A DNA stretch of 64,000 nucleotides, taken from Acephala macrosclerotiorum. Lineage: Eukaryota > Ascomycota > Leotiomycetes > Helotiales > Mollisiaceae. A program made the translations under genes and the position numbers. Positions 1-11,836 of the stretch are shown piece by piece; the stretch's first letter is position 1, and the number at the start of each line of letters is the position of its first letter. The stretch covers positions 1 to 64,000 of the forward strand of contig MU119382.1 of NCBI GenBank assembly GCA_014904845.1, in the 5' to 3' direction. The notes under the pieces are model-generated. The model saw nothing but the letters and a program-made list of their open reading frames with translations, searched no databases and had not been told where the DNA came from.

Positions 1-35
<35 letters not shown>
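1..35. repeat. Poly(T) tract
   Basis: The window opens with an uninterrupted run of 35 T. It could be a genuine homopolymer, the tail of an inserted retroelement read on the minus strand, or an assembly edge effect. Nothing else in positions 1-449 looks coding; this stretch is the upstream region of the membrane-protein gene that starts near 450. Confidence 0.8.
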
Positions 36-37
<2 letters not shown>

Positions 38-449
38 ATAAAAGTCTGGGGCGTGCTTTTGTAGGGTTACAGGGGGGCCCACTGAACATTGGTCACATTA
101 GCAGATGAGTTGTGAAGCCTGACTGAGGGAGTGTCCGGGCTATGTCCTGCTGTTCTCAAATGTGTGGGTGATACTCGTGGTGCTCGTATAATTGTGCTGA
201 GCAAAATCAATCTTAATGGCCAGTATTTATAGGCGATGACCTTGAGCCTTCCGAGGCCTTCTGGCCCCCAATTCTAGACGCGGGGTGATCTCCAGCCCTC
301 CTACTCCGCCTCCCCAGCCCCGGGAGATCAATAAGATTATAGAAGTCGGCGCAAGACCACCTCCAAATGTTCTTGCCTTTACGGTCATTAAGATGCTCGC
401 TCGAGCCTCTTCTGTTTCCTCCACGAGCTTCAACGCAAGACTCGAAAAG

Positions 450-2492
450 ATGCGGTCTACCAGCCCAGGCTATAAACCAGTCAAAAAACCCAGTGAATAC
501 GAGATTGGAGAATTTGGTGATGAACAGACTGGATCTTCACCAATTACTACGCAGAAATTGTCAAATGATCCTGTAAAACCGTCCGCAAAAGCGCCACAGA
601 GACTGAGCCGTGTTCAGTTTCTCCCCTCGTCCATTCAAATCTTACTCACCATATTTCCTGTCCTTTTCATTGGTACTTTGCCCTACAAGAGACTATATAC
701 CAGTTTTCTCGCTGACCATGAATCCTGCTGCAGCACTTGCCGCTACTGCAATCTCTCTAGACAAGAAGCCGACCTCTCGAACTGGGCGAGCCATGCAAGA
801 GGCCATTTCCCTATCACCCACCGTATTTCCCATAATCTTCGCTGCAATAATTGGAAAGTTCTTCAGAGCCTTGGGTTTATTCGGGGCCGAACGTGGAATC
901 AAGTTAGGAGTATAGTTCTCAGTCCAACTTTAGGTCACTCTGACCTTTCGAACGTGTGCTCATATAACTAGACACTAGAACGCCTTATCGGATCCCAATC
1001 GCTGTTCGCTACTTTTGAGAGACAAGTAGCCTTGCGAGGCCAATATCTTCTCGGGATCCTTATGATATTACTTTGGGCACTTTCACCACTTGGAGGCCAG
1101 TCAGCACTCCGACTTCTCCAGATTTCCCCAAGACTAGCTTCTACCAACGCTACTATTCGATACCTACCTATAGCTGCATCATCTATGACGGCAATGAGTG
1201 GCGCTTCCGGCGCATCAATTGGCTGGCCTTCATATGCCTCAATCTATATGACTGCCCTCACAACTTTCCGAAGGCAGCAGAATTCGAGTCAGGATTTATT
1301 TGGGAATGTGAGGATACCAAGTTTTGATTCGATATCAGCGCCTCTTACCGTTGGAAACGAGTCCTGGACGACAGTCAACTACCGTCAGGAAATCCCCTAC
1401 TCGTCTATGCTGGGTATTCCCGTCGTAGGTATCCCTATTACGGGAAACCTTTCCTTCAACATCGTTAGCAGATATTTAGCCATCGACTGCAATACTGCCA
1501 TACATGTGGCAAATAGCACGGTGTTTCAAAATAGCTCTGCTGGAATGGGTGCCGGCTTTTCGACATATAGTGAGGGAGGTAATTTCATAGTTCAAGGAGG
1601 AGGTTTCCCAAGTCCAGCTCTGGCCAACGACACCATCGCGTCATTCAACATGACATCTCCAAACGGCCCAGGCACGGATGATGTCAGCTTTGTCAGTTGT
1701 TCCATGGCACCTCGAGACGTGGAGTCATCTATCTTCTGCAACGATCAATCTTGTCAAGTCACCGCCATGAGAAACCTGACAGTCGATCTTAGCTCGTGGT
1801 GGAACACCGACTACCCAGACATATCAATCAGCTTCGGCTATCTTCCACTAACGACAGTCGGCGTCGTGCATCACGGAAGCAAGATGACTAGCTCATTGAC
1901 AGAGATGTGGCTCCAAGATCCCGATTCTAGCTTCTTTGCAGAAGCTTTCGGCACATTTGCCAACCTCTCACAACTTTCGCTTCCGACCCTGAGCAGGAAT
2001 TTCGAAATGCTATATAACACGTACTGGCAGTCTACATTTGGAGCTCAATATCTATTTGGGAATCTTAGCACGGATATGAGTCTATACAACAACATCTCAG
2101 GCGCCATATTCGGCGAACCAGTAATCGACTTCAATACCAGCCAAGTAACGATCACTAGCTCAGACGGTGAACAATACGCTTGTAACATGATATTTGCAGC
2201 TTTTCTACTTACCATATCCTGTCTTCTGTTCCTAGCGGGGATAGCATCACTTGTTCTTATGCGCATGACTCTTGCGCCGGATATTCTGGGTTATGTGTCC
2301 TCGTGCTTGAGGGATAATCCATTTGCGGCACTGGATCAGGCATCGCATTTGGACGGGTTGGAAATGGCGAGAGCGGCGAGAGAGATGCAGGTGACTCTTG
2401 GAGATGTCAATATTGGATGTGAGACAGGGCATATTGTCTTTGCTGTAACTGCTGGGGTGCAGCGATTAAAGAAAGATAGGGTGTATGATTGA
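450..2492 (+). CDS. Large fungal multi-pass membrane protein, uncharacterised
   Basis: Three exons restore one frame: 450-672, 734-909 and 972-2492. The introns are 61 and 62 nt with GT/AG ends and compatible phases, giving about 639 residues. The N-terminus is short and hydrophilic (MRSTSPGYKPVKKP). Hydrophobic segments follow at about residues 60-76 (QILLTIFPVLFIAL), in exon 2 (TVFPIIFAAIIGKF) and at the start of exon 3 (LLGILMILLWAL). A long Asn/Ser-rich region with many N-glycosylation sequons comes next, then a final membrane helix (FAAFLLTISCLLFLAG) and a cytosolic tail. This topology, with a large glycosylated ectodomain between helices, is known from widespread uncharacterised fungal proteins; no function is assigned. 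Earlier ATGs at 285 and 393 are possible, but 450 gives an N-terminus like the family as I remember it. Confidence 0.75.
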
Positions 2493-2901
2493 CATGGTGT
2501 AAGAATAAGTATAGCAGGGTCTTAGAGAAGCGGATAGTTCACAGGGCAGTAATTATTTCGAAGGGACATGTATTGTGCCATACCTGAACGTACATTTGTA
2601 CAAAATTGGCAATTAGTAGAGGATGTGAGATTAAACAGAGGATTCGAGGCTACGTCACGTAATTCCCATAATCAGAAGAAATTGCTAAATATTTTAATAT
2701 CGAAAGCGATTGGCGTGGGAAGCCTTATGATTTTGCACTTTTTTTTGTAAAGAGATTCATTTTGCGACAAATGTATAAGTGAGTAATACAATTGTTAAGG
2801 GGTTGTTCTTTCTCGACAAGCGCAAAACGAAACCCCTCAGAAAACATAGGTCTGAGCCTCAAGTTTCCGCGGTATTTCGTTCGGTATCGATCAAGATATA
2901 A
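2493..2901. other. Intergenic, nothing recognised
   Basis: This is the 3' flank of the membrane-protein gene. I see no supported gene here; the tail of the degraded HET fragment may extend into it. Confidence 0.5.
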
Positions 2902-2970
2902 GCACAATGCATTAACCCACAGGGCCACAACCTCATCCTTTCGCCTCAAATGTCGGAGCTAAGCCTCAAG
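2902..2970 (-). pseudogene. HET-domain gene fragment (partial duplicate)
   Basis: These roughly 69 bases align without gaps to positions 4701-4769 inside the neighbouring HET gene, with about nine substitutions. Read on the minus strand they encode LRHLRRKDEVVALWVNALC, against LRHLRRKNEVVTLWVDALC in the intact gene, which is the core of the HET domain. Similarity is lost on both sides, so this is a relic of a duplicated or disrupted HET gene. Differences include C-to-T type and other changes, so decay is not purely RIP-like. Confidence 0.7.
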
Positions 2971-3121
2971 GGTGAAGAAAGTCGCGTGTGATCACATACG
3001 CAAAGGGAGGTGAGGATTGGCGCAAAACAACAACATCAATCGAACATCAATAGGTATCTCCAGATTCTAAAAACAAGCTCCTGATAGAAATATTTGGGTG
3101 TCGGGCAAGAACCCAGAGCCT

Positions 3122-5026
3122 TCAACATAGCTCGATGTGTTCGATCAATGGATTCTTCTCCATTATTTCACCGTCCATCACCCCATGCAGGTACGATTCT
3201 CCAACAATCCGCATTCTCTCTGAAGTCTCACTCTCCCTCCGCATCACAAACGGTAAATCCGACCCAAGCAGCACGAAAACAATGTCTCCTGCCTTACTTT
3301 CACATGGACCAATGCCCAGACGACCTTCTTCAGTGAGCAGGGGACACCTTCCTTTCGCCACAGATTGCAACCATTCGCAGTAGTAGCTCAACCCGACATC
3401 TCCCAACGCCTTCTCATCGACATGCTTCAAGTCCGTATCTTTGAACGCTTCATACGCAGTATGGACCTTCTCGTCCGCTAATCTTGGTTTCCTCACTCCT
3501 TGTCGGATCTCCTGGTCCGCGACTGCTACTCGCCAAATGGCTCGCGCTCGTTGCTCCGCAGTCTCATGCGTATCGTTGACTAAACTTGATACTCGATGCA
3601 GCTCATGCAGCCATTGACCGACGCCCTTTTGGTGGTCCCAATGCAGTCCAACATGCTCGATCACACCGACTCGAACGACTGAAAGGGTCAGCGAAACCTC
3701 AGGACCCATCGTATTCTCGCGTCTTAAGAGAATGTTTTCTTTTATAGCAGATGCGAAAAACTTGGGCTCGAGTCTCGTCGCACCCGGCGCACCTTTTCGT
3801 TCCAACGATCTCTGCTGCAGCGGTGCTCGATATCTTGTCCTCGACAAATCCGGCACCCAAGATTGCAGACCTGGGACATTCTTAGGGAACTGCACGAGGC
3901 CCAGAATGTCCATGTATCCCGCATGGATGAGTCTCCTTGCAGCATCTGTATATACTTGCTCGCAAGTCTTATTGTAGTCGGCGCGAAGCCCCAAAATTTC
4001 GGCATCTCTCGAGATTCCCAGCAAAGCAAACACTTTGTCTCTCGGATCCGTGGAGCTAAAGAATCTGAAAGTACGCATGATATGTATCAGTGGAGCTGCG
4101 TGTGGTGCTCTCCTGAATTTCAGCATGTTTATGGGACCACCAGTGTTGATGGACATCAAGGACACCCCGTTTGGCCTCACAAAGCGCGTCTCTTGGACCA
4201 TGCGATTCCACTTCAGGTTCTGATACTGGGCAAAATTCCGCAGCAACCTCAAAGCATCGTACAAAGCGTTGTCGGAGGCAGTCGCATCCCCACATACAAA
4301 GATGAGATCTGATGCACTTGCCAACTCTTGCACGATCCATATTCTACTCCAGTAGGCGCGTTTGAACATTTTCAGAAGGGCAATGATGAGATTCGCATGC
4401 CAAGAATTTGCAGGCGAAAGCTGTTCCCGAAGATCAGCTGCGAAGAGCATCTCTTTTTCATCGAACGGCTTTTCAGGAGGTGCATCCAGGGCATCGAGAA
4501 GAGAAATCAGTCGTGGTCCTCCAACCCCTCCAATGTTGAGTTCATCCGAACGTCCACCATAATCTTGAATCCACTTCATCGCCATTTCGGAATTGTCATC
4601 GGACGGTCCCAGCCAAGCGACGACTGATTTGGCCTGTACATAAATCTCTCTCATCTGCGCAAGTTGAACATTTTTCTCTGCAATGTCTTTTTGGTTGATA
4701 CACAAGGCATCAACCCACAGGGTCACGACCTCATTCTTTCGCCTCAAATGTCGGAGCCCAGCCTCAAGATTCTTCGTGGCCTCGAACTCCGCACCATCGA
4801 CGAGAATAGTGACTGTTGCTCCGGGGTCGCCCCAAGTGTATGAAAGCGCATTGTATTTTGGTGCATCGTCGAGACTGGCATGAGTTACAGTGCATCGCAC
4901 TGGTGCCTGAAGTTTTGCAATCTCGATAGCCTCGTCTGTCGGCGCATGGTCATTCTCTGGCAGGACATGAAGCAGTCGAAATTCTCTCTTCGCGGGATCC
5001 AGCCATTTGTACTCATAACGCGACAT
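3122..5026 (-). CDS. HET domain (heterokaryon incompatibility) protein
   Basis: A single uninterrupted exon of 634 residues. The HET domain lies at about residues 55-230. It shows YNALSYTWGD near 58-67, LWVDALCINQKD near 104-114, REIYVQAKSVVAWLG near 126-140 and WSRIWIVQELASA further on, which are the conserved blocks of the HET family (het-6 type). In characterised members the domain triggers cell death after fusion of incompatible hyphae, although most homologues are untested. The C-terminal 400 residues are the variable recognition part and contain a repeated-looking FKDTDLKHVDEKALGDVGLS stretch. The ATG at 5026 is the first in frame and precedes the domain by a normal distance. A TATATA stretch about 100 nt upstream (near 5125-5131) could serve as a TATA box. 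Confidence 0.92.
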   Translation of the reverse strand: MSRYEYKWLDPAKREFRLLHVLPENDHAPTDEAIEIAKLQAPVRCTVTHASLDDAPKYNALSYTWGDPGATVTILVDGAEFEATKNLEAGLRHLRRKNEVVTLWVDALCINQKDIAEKNVQLAQMREIYVQAKSVVAWLGPSDDNSEMAMKWIQDYGGRSDELNIGGVGGPRLISLLDALDAPPEKPFDEKEMLFAADLREQLSPANSWHANLIIALLKMFKRAYWSRIWIVQELASASDLIFVCGDATASDNALYDALRLLRNFAQYQNLKWNRMVQETRFVRPNGVSLMSINTGGPINMLKFRRAPHAAPLIHIMRTFRFFSSTDPRDKVFALLGISRDAEILGLRADYNKTCEQVYTDAARRLIHAGYMDILGLVQFPKNVPGLQSWVPDLSRTRYRAPLQQRSLERKGAPGATRLEPKFFASAIKENILLRRENTMGPEVSLTLSVVRVGVIEHVGLHWDHQKGVGQWLHELHRVSSLVNDTHETAEQRARAIWRVAVADQEIRQGVRKPRLADEKVHTAYEAFKDTDLKHVDEKALGDVGLSYYCEWLQSVAKGRCPLLTEEGRLGIGPCESKAGDIVFVLLGSDLPFVMRRESETSERMRIVGESYLHGVMDGEIMEKNPLIEHIELC

Positions 5027-5831
5027 CCTTTGTTCAAGGAGCGGAAATCGCGATTGGTATCAGCATGCAAAATTGCTCTCTCTTGATGAGAGATGAAGGA
5101 TTCATCGCGAGGGGTGACAGCCTACCTCTATATAAGACATCAAGGCTGAGTCTGCCTGGCCTTGTCACAGGCCCAAGCAGCCAAGGCCAAGGATTGAACT
5201 GTCAAACGCGGATTGAACGGCTCGGGGCGTCTAATTTCGGAGCTTACATTCTCGTTCGAGAGTCTACCAGCAGATCACAGGGCTGTACCGAAGGATGACG
5301 CGCTTTAAGTTCATTCTCCACAGATTGTGGAGAAATTAGACTTTTATATGGCGCGGATGAATCTCGGGAATAGTTCACGAACCACTTCATGGGCTTTAAT
5401 ATTTTTCTACTAACAAGAATGCTTCTGAAGAAATAGAAAGAGTTGAACGGAGCGACGGACGTCTCGGAAGGATCAACTGGAGCGATCCAATTCTGCACCA
5501 CAATCGGGCGTCGCTCGAAATAGTTCAAGCGCCTTGGCAGGCAGCGGGCTCCTGGAGGAGAGCTGGGGGCCAAATGTCATGTGAGGACCCATAGTCATCC
5601 TTTCTACATTGCAATCACTGCTCAGAGGCCAGAAAGGGGCCTTATAGTCTTTTTAATTCATCTATTCGCTCCTTATTTCCCTGCTTCTCCCACCCCCTCC
5701 CGTTATTTTATCCTCCTCACAAGCCAGCATCTCATCTTTCTCGAGCATCCCCAGACCTCCTCCTGCAAGTCTCTCACTTCTCTTCTTACATCTCTAGTCA
5801 AGACCTGTCCTCATAACCTGTATCGCACTTT
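5027..5831. other. Intergenic: promoter of HET gene and 3' flank of SDR gene
   Basis: No supported coding sequence. The region near 5125 carries a minus-strand TATATA; the part near 5660-5830 is pyrimidine-rich on the plus strand and contains the 3' flank of the dehydrogenase gene. Confidence 0.5.
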
Positions 5832-6575
5832 CTACCAGGGGATTGACTCCTCAGTCACAGCCTGGGTGAACGTCCCCGTCTTCTCCAAGGTCGCCTCGTC
5901 AAACAACTTCACCAAACCCTTGATGCTCTCCTCAAGAGTCATCGGAGCATCATTCATTCCAACTTGCTTCGCAGCTCCAGTTCCCATATCGGTCTGGACC
6001 CATCCTGGATTGAACGCCATGCTGATCAGCTTCGGGTTTTCGAACGATACTTTGCGAACGAAGTAGTTGGCCGCCGCCTTCGAGACACCATATGCGAAGA
6101 ACGGAACTGGAACCTCTGCCATCTTTCCAATGGAACCAATTGAGCTAGTTATGACGAGAAACTTGGGCGAAGGAGAAGCGTCGAGGAGGAGCTTGAAAGC
6201 TTGAAGCAAGATGAGAGGAGCAATAGTGTTGACCTCGAAATGCTTCCGGACTTGATCAGCAGGTGTCTCGAGTACGGGAGCGACGATGTCGAGAAGTCCG
6301 GCGTTGGAGAGGAGGACGTCGATTTTTGTGATACCGTACTTGGTCTTGAGTTCTTCGACAGCAGCTGCGGCGTCGGTGTCGACTGTTGAATCGATCTTGA
6401 CGATGATGATCTTGCTGCCTTCACCGACGGGGATGGACTTGAGGCTCTCAGTCGCTGAGGCAATGTCGCGGACGCCGGCGATGACGATTGTGTTGGGACG
6501 GAGGACGAGGGTTGTGAGGAGACCTTTGCCAATTCCTCTGTTAGCGCCAGTGATGAGATATGTGAGTCCTGACAT
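5832..6575 (-). CDS. Short-chain dehydrogenase/reductase (sniffer/C-factor-like)
   Basis: A single exon of 247 residues, the usual length for a classical SDR. The Rossmann nucleotide motif TGANRGIG lies at residues 9-16 and the structural SNAG at 90-93. The catalytic Ser is in VITSS (about 144-145), and the Tyr and Lys are in YGVSK (Y162, K166). VRD near 35-37 after beta-strand 2 favours NADP(H). The family reduces carbonyl compounds or oxidises alcohols; relatives include norsolorinic acid ketoreductase-like and sniffer-type enzymes. The substrate cannot be read from sequence. It is probably cytosolic, since there is no signal or membrane segment. Residues are complete and the gene looks functional. 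Confidence 0.92.
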   Translation of the reverse strand: MSGLTYLITGANRGIGKGLLTTLVLRPNTIVIAGVRDIASATESLKSIPVGEGSKIIIVKIDSTVDTDAAAAVEELKTKYGITKIDVLLSNAGLLDIVAPVLETPADQVRKHFEVNTIAPLILLQAFKLLLDASPSPKFLVITSSIGSIGKMAEVPVPFFAYGVSKAAANYFVRKVSFENPKLISMAFNPGWVQTDMGTGAAKQVGMNDAPMTLEESIKGLVKLFDEATLEKTGTFTQAVTEESIPW

Positions 6576-6639
6576 GGTGATTGACGCTGTTGCTGGCCGT
6601 GGAAGATTGAGCGCTGAAATGGTTGTCGTTGATATTCGG

Positions 6640-6775
6640 TTCTGATTGGCTATCTGGAGGCCGCTGGAAGATTGATTGAGTTGGTTTGATTGATTGCTGT
6701 GATTGCTGTGATTGTTGTTTTGAATGTGTTGATGATGCTCAAGTCAAGTCCTCCTCGACCTTCATATATACCTCC
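6640..6775 (-). promoter_or_regulatory. Likely promoter of the SDR gene
   Basis: Upstream of the SDR start on the minus strand there is a CCAAT pentamer (ATTGG on plus near 6644-6648, about 70 nt from the ATG). There is also a TATATA stretch near 6765-6771. A short repeat of GATTGCTGT units (about 6690-6712) lies between them. These are pattern matches only. Confidence 0.35.
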
Positions 6776-8923
6776 ACTTCCTCTCCAACATCGCGTCAAC
6801 TCTCCACGTCGGCGATATTTGCATATCCGACCTAACAATCCGCATCAAATAATGCTGAATAATTGACCTACCTGCATCTCCGATACTCTCTGATTAGAAA
6901 ATGCGCACACTCGGAAGCATCGTCAGATCCATAGCAGGGCTACCTTTCGCCGAGAACGGCAACAAACACTTCCATATTCGTGCGCATAGACGTAAGTCAC
7001 CCCGCTAGAATCTTCGACTACGAAAGGCGATTGCTCAGCGCGATGGCTGTATGTGCGTTTGCGTCATGGTGGCAGCCTTGCATGTTTTGAAGGGTTGTCT
7101 TATTGATGCAGATGGAGGTGGAGGGCATGGTGAGAAGTTAAAAAGTGCTTAGAAAGCAAGTCGTTTATCTCCGAATTGGGAGAATACAGGGATGTGGTTT
7201 AGGGCGGGGTTGACAAAGCAGGGGTAGTGGTAGGTGTTCAGTAAACATGTCGCATGATGGATTGATGCCCTGTATTTCGTTTGTAACCACAACGTGAGAC
7301 ATTCTCGGAGTGATATGTTAAGAAGGATATAGAGATTAAGGTGTGAGGCCTGCAAATAGGGATCAACGCAATGCAAGTAGAGAAAGAGCAGTGGGTTTTC
7401 GCACGTGACTCGATTGATGCGAGCTAATAATCAGCTTTTCTTACAAACACGGCGTGAAAGAGTGCCAGAGGTGAGGCTACCATAAATAGGTCATTATTTT
7501 GAAGAGGAATATTCTGCGGTATTGCATTTCATCTTGCGCCGTATTTGCCGCTGATTTCGCCCTGAAGTACTGAAGCGAGCCCCTGACTGAGGCCTTAGCG
7601 AGCCTCCTTCTGAGTTTGAAGATTCCACGCAAGTCTTTCGAAAGCTGTTAGGAAGCAGGCTAGTGGTAGAGTTGTGTTGTTTACGCCTCATGGGTTAAGA
7701 CTTAAGATATCGTGGTATCTTGGTATGGGATCAGTCGGGTCTCTCGAAAGAGGTTGGAGATCGATTGAGTAGTCTGCGATATGCTGGATGTGCCGTTCTT
7801 TCTGAAGTAAGAGTTGACTTCCAGACATTCCAAGACCACCTAGGAGGATATGAGCATCGAAGATATTTGAAGTACTCTGGATTGATTCAGCACGAACATT
7901 GGTTGATTAGAATTGGCTCACTATAGCCAGGATCAATGACGTGAACCTTTGTTGGGAGTTTCGCGATCGCAATGGCTATATTGTCGCTTGCTAAAGTACA
8001 TTCCAATCCATTGGAACCTGAGAGATATTAATCAGCCTTTGTTTGGACTTCCAGCTTGGTGGTCATCGTGTACCTCAAGTCTCGCGCACTGCAGTCCTTC
8101 AAAGCAACCGTCGCATACCAACCGCTCGCTGGGGATGATCTGGACGAGTTGAGCAAATAGTAAAAAAGGTGAGATGGGTGTTCTTTGGGTGTACCTTATT
8201 CCACTGAAAACTTTTGGAAATTTGCAAGGATGCTCATTTGCCTGGGTTCTTCTGCCACCAATTGGCTGGACTCAATCTGCTGGTGGATATAGCACGAGTA
8301 TCAACGCGACCGTCATAATTGATCGATGTTCAGTCCAGAAATAGTTCATCCCTATTCTTTCTCCATTGCTTTCTGTGGCTCTTTTCTGCTTTTTGGTTCC
8401 TTTCGAGCTCATTGTGGTGATTGAGATCTAATAGGCCTGGCTCCGGTTGAGAATCCACGAAAATAGAAGCAACGTCCGATGCTAATTGTCCACAAATTTT
8501 CAGAGCCTTGGCAGAAACATAGAAATAATAAGTGAAATTGATCCTTGCCAGAATTACCGCTGACTGCATAGCCTGACGACACCTGCAGCACTAGCCAGGT
8601 ACCGGCACTATCACGTGAAGGCTCATGAATCTCAGGTAACTACTCGCGGGCTTCAACCGCCCAGGAAACAAAGGACAGCGATGTCAGAGCCAAGAAGAAG
8701 TATAAAGTGTCAATGCTACTCGAAAACTTAGCAAGTCTTGGCCCAAAAGTTGGAGTGAACCTGCATGACTTTAGCGGCTGACAAACAGCGTGGGGTAAAA
8801 TCTTATCGAGATGCACAACAAATCTGATTGGGAATAGCGGGGTAAGATGAGGCTGCAAAGCCTGCACCCTAAAATACGAACTTTCAACGGAGAGAAGCAA
8901 AGCATGTTGGCAACATTTCCGCC
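6776..8923. other. 2.1 kb intergenic region, no gene recognised
   Basis: Only short frames occur and none has a recognisable motif or codon-like composition. A plus-strand ATG at 6901 opens 31 codons that end at a good donor sequence (CGTAAGTC near 6993). I found no convincing following exon, so I do not call a gene. The segment also holds the promoter of the downstream HET gene. Confidence 0.4.
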
Positions 8924-11412
8924 ATGAGTTCCAAATCTTGCGAGGTGTGCACGCCAATTTCATCGCCTGATGGCTGGCCAAGTCAGCAAACTGCGAGAGT
9001 TGCGGCATTTCAAAGCTCAGCAAAGGAGGGGTGCCTGGATTGCGCCATGATTCTTGATGCTGTCGAAGAATGGCATAAAGGATGGGCTACCGATCATACT
9101 CTAGATGGAACAATTGATTTAAATGTGCTGATGCATGTGCTCAACGTTACCCTACAGCCTGTCAATGATCCGGCGCTAGACGGGAAGAGTGGGAGGTTTA
9201 CTCTGTGGCAACACCAAGGTCGGTCATCTCATCGTCCTAAGGCTTTTACTTCAAGAATCTCTCTGGGTCGCACTGCCTAAGTCGCTGAGTATGCGCGACA
9301 TGGGTCTTCGCAGGATGAAATATATCCAGAGGAAATCCTGCATCAAAGGCGTGATCCCCGCTGACCGCTGCAGAGAAAAATGCCGAAGGCAAGTTGACTA
9401 AACCCTTCCTCTCGAGTATGGACATTATCAGTAATACAAACTCTCGAGAGGCATTCAAACGTGCCTTCGACTGGTTGGATCATTGTGCCAAATATCACGA
9501 TCACTCCGCGGAGGCCGACTCGAGTTCCAAATTCATCCCCTCCAGACTTCTGGATGTAGGACAACCTGACCCTAGTTGGAGCGCATCTGCGACGACTCCG
9601 GAGAAACAGAAACGAGATACACGTAGGTATTCGTACGATGCTGATCTTTCTCGAGTTCATCTTATCGAGGCCCGAAAGAAGTTCAGAGGACCTGTCCAGT
9701 ACGCAGCGCTGAGTTATTGCTGGGGAGGAGATCTCGAGGGTGTGATTACCACCGTTAAAGAAACAATAGACAAGCACTGCGAGAACATTGCTGTAAGGTC
9801 TCTGCCAAGAACCTTACAAGATGCCATCACTGTTTGTCGAGGCATGAGAATAAGGTATTTGTGGATAGACGCCTTGTGTATCGTTCAAGACGATGATAAG
9901 GATTGGCGACGAGAGGCGGCGCAAATGCGACATGTATACTCAAATTCGCTCGTCACCCTCGCTGCGCATCTAGCGTCGTCGTGCAAAGATGGATTCCTCG
10001 GCAAGCAAGAGTATGGCCAAGCGGACTGGCAAAGGGGCTTCACGACGCGCCGCAAACTCCGCTTCTCCAGCAATTCTTTCGGCCAGGAAGCTAGAGGAAC
10101 GGAAGTGGTGGCATTTGAAGGACCAGCATCACAGAAAAAGATTTTCATCCGGACCAGGGAGACGCCGAAGTGGCTTTGCGCTGAGCCGACACCACTGATG
10201 AAGAGGGGATGGGCATTCCAAGAATGCATCCTTCCAAGGAGAATTATCCACTTTACAGGCTTCGAAATGGTCTGGGAATGCACAAAGGCACATTTCTGCG
10301 AGTGTAGTCATGTCGAAGGTTACAATGGAAAAGCAAATCCAATGACGAAGACATGGCTCGGTGATCTTCCAGAGGTCAACCCAGTCGCCAAACCATTGAA
10401 AACATGGGGTCTGACGCCGTATGCTGATAAAAACATCAAGGTTCGTCCTGTCGAAACTTGCGACTGGATGGACTTTGTAAAGGAGTATACAGGGAGAGAA
10501 CTTTCGCGGCCATCGGACCGACTAGTTGCCCTCTCTGGACTGGCATTATCGCTTCAAGCTTCCCCTTCTGAATCGAACGCGACCTTGGCGTATGGGCAAT
10601 GGACCGTAGGAAGCCAGCCAAAGTCCTTGTGGCCAGTATATGTCGCAGGATTGATCCGCACCTTCCTTCCTCAGCAATTGTTGTGGTACGCTCAAGACCA
10701 AAGAAAAGTCATCGCCGACGCAGATCTGCCATTGCCTGCTATCTCTCGTCCAACTCCATACCGAGCGCCAACTTGGTCGTGGGCTTCCCTCGACGGCCCA
10801 ATCCTGTATGAATCGAAGGGTTCGTATGAATCCCATGTCTCGATAGACGAAGCCGGCACCTTTTGCGTCCCAACGGATGCTTTTCACCCTTCTGGCCCTG
10901 TAAGCGATGGTGAATTGTTGTTGGACGGTCTGCTAGCACCAGTGAAGCTCGTCACCGCGGAGAGGAGGATCAAGAGGAGGTCGTGGGACGTGTCTGACAA
11001 CTGGACAGGTCGTGCTAGCATCGTTCGATCGCGGTACGGCGCGTCAATAGAGGTGACTTGTGACCTCCTGCGTCAAATTGAAATGCGAAAGGGAGATCCA
11101 GGATATGACTGCTGGGTTCGCGGAGATTGTCCGCTCAGTTCCAATATGCCCTCATCCGAGACGACGTGTGATGAGTGCAAGTTTCGAATGGAACGCACTC
11201 CCGAGTTCTGGTGTTTAAAGGTCGCTACTCGAAGGCATCATGAGAATGAATGGCTGTGGTTTTTGCTGCTGCAACGTGCAGATTCGGTAAAAGGGCTCGC
11301 GTGGGAGAGAGTTGGTTTGGGAGTCATTCCGAAAGTGAAGAACGACGAACGGTCTGACGAAGACGTGAAGCTTTTCGAAGGAGCTCGGGTTGAGAGAATT
11401 CGGATTGTTTGA
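8924..11412 (+). CDS. HET domain protein
   Basis: Best model: exon 1 at 8924-9218 and exon 2 at 9374-11412, joined across a 155-nt GT/AG intron with compatible phase, giving about 777 residues. Exon 1 has the Cys-containing N-terminal zone common in this HET class (SSKSCEVC, KEGCLDCAMI). Exon 2 contains the HET domain with YAALSYCWGG, LPRTLQDAITVCRGM, YLWIDALCIVQDD and MRHVYSNSLVTLAAH, then RGWAFQECILPRRIIHF and YRAPTWSWASLDGP, the usual C-terminal block. The family induces incompatibility-type cell death in studied cases. The intron donor (GTCGGT) is not ideal and the intron is long for this window, so a different joint or a frameshift near 9219-9373 is possible. Exon 2 itself is intact. Confidence 0.82.
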
Positions 11413-11836
11413 AAAAGAGAAGATAAGTTCGAAATGCAAGAGCACGCCAAGGCGCTAAATATCCCCCGCACTATACCGATTTTGGTCGACCCCATAACCC
11501 CGGCGACTTCTCGGAAACTTCTCCTCCATCAACAATCTTACGACCATCGTCAACTTCTCGGAGACGTGGTTTCTAAGTCGAGCACGTTTCCTGAGCTTCT
11601 CGCCAAAGAACGCGAAACAGAATACGGCAAACAAGTCTCTCGAAGACATTCATCATGAGCACGTTTCTCAGATCCCTTATGAATAAGAAAGGGGGAAGAA
11701 ATTGAACGACAGGCAAAGCCAGATGTTATGGATCAGTGGCCATGAGTATATATACCCTTGTTAATTCTGTATTTTCGGATTTCATGGCTTCACCAGGATT
11801 CAAAAAATATTTTTACAAGCAAAGTCCCCTTATAAA
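11413..11836. other. Intergenic, nothing recognised
   Basis: Gap between the HET gene and the GST-like gene. A TATATATA stretch near 11747-11754 lies about 90 nt before the GST-like ATG and may belong to its promoter. No supported gene. Confidence 0.4.

Noticed and set aside
285..971. 228-codon plus-strand frame at the left end
   Set aside because: Only its 450-672 part is used, as exon 1 of the membrane-protein gene; the rest reads through two introns and exon 2 in the wrong frame.
9885..10283. 132-codon minus-strand frame inside the HET gene
   Set aside because: It is the antisense shadow of the intact HET exon and has no motif of its own.
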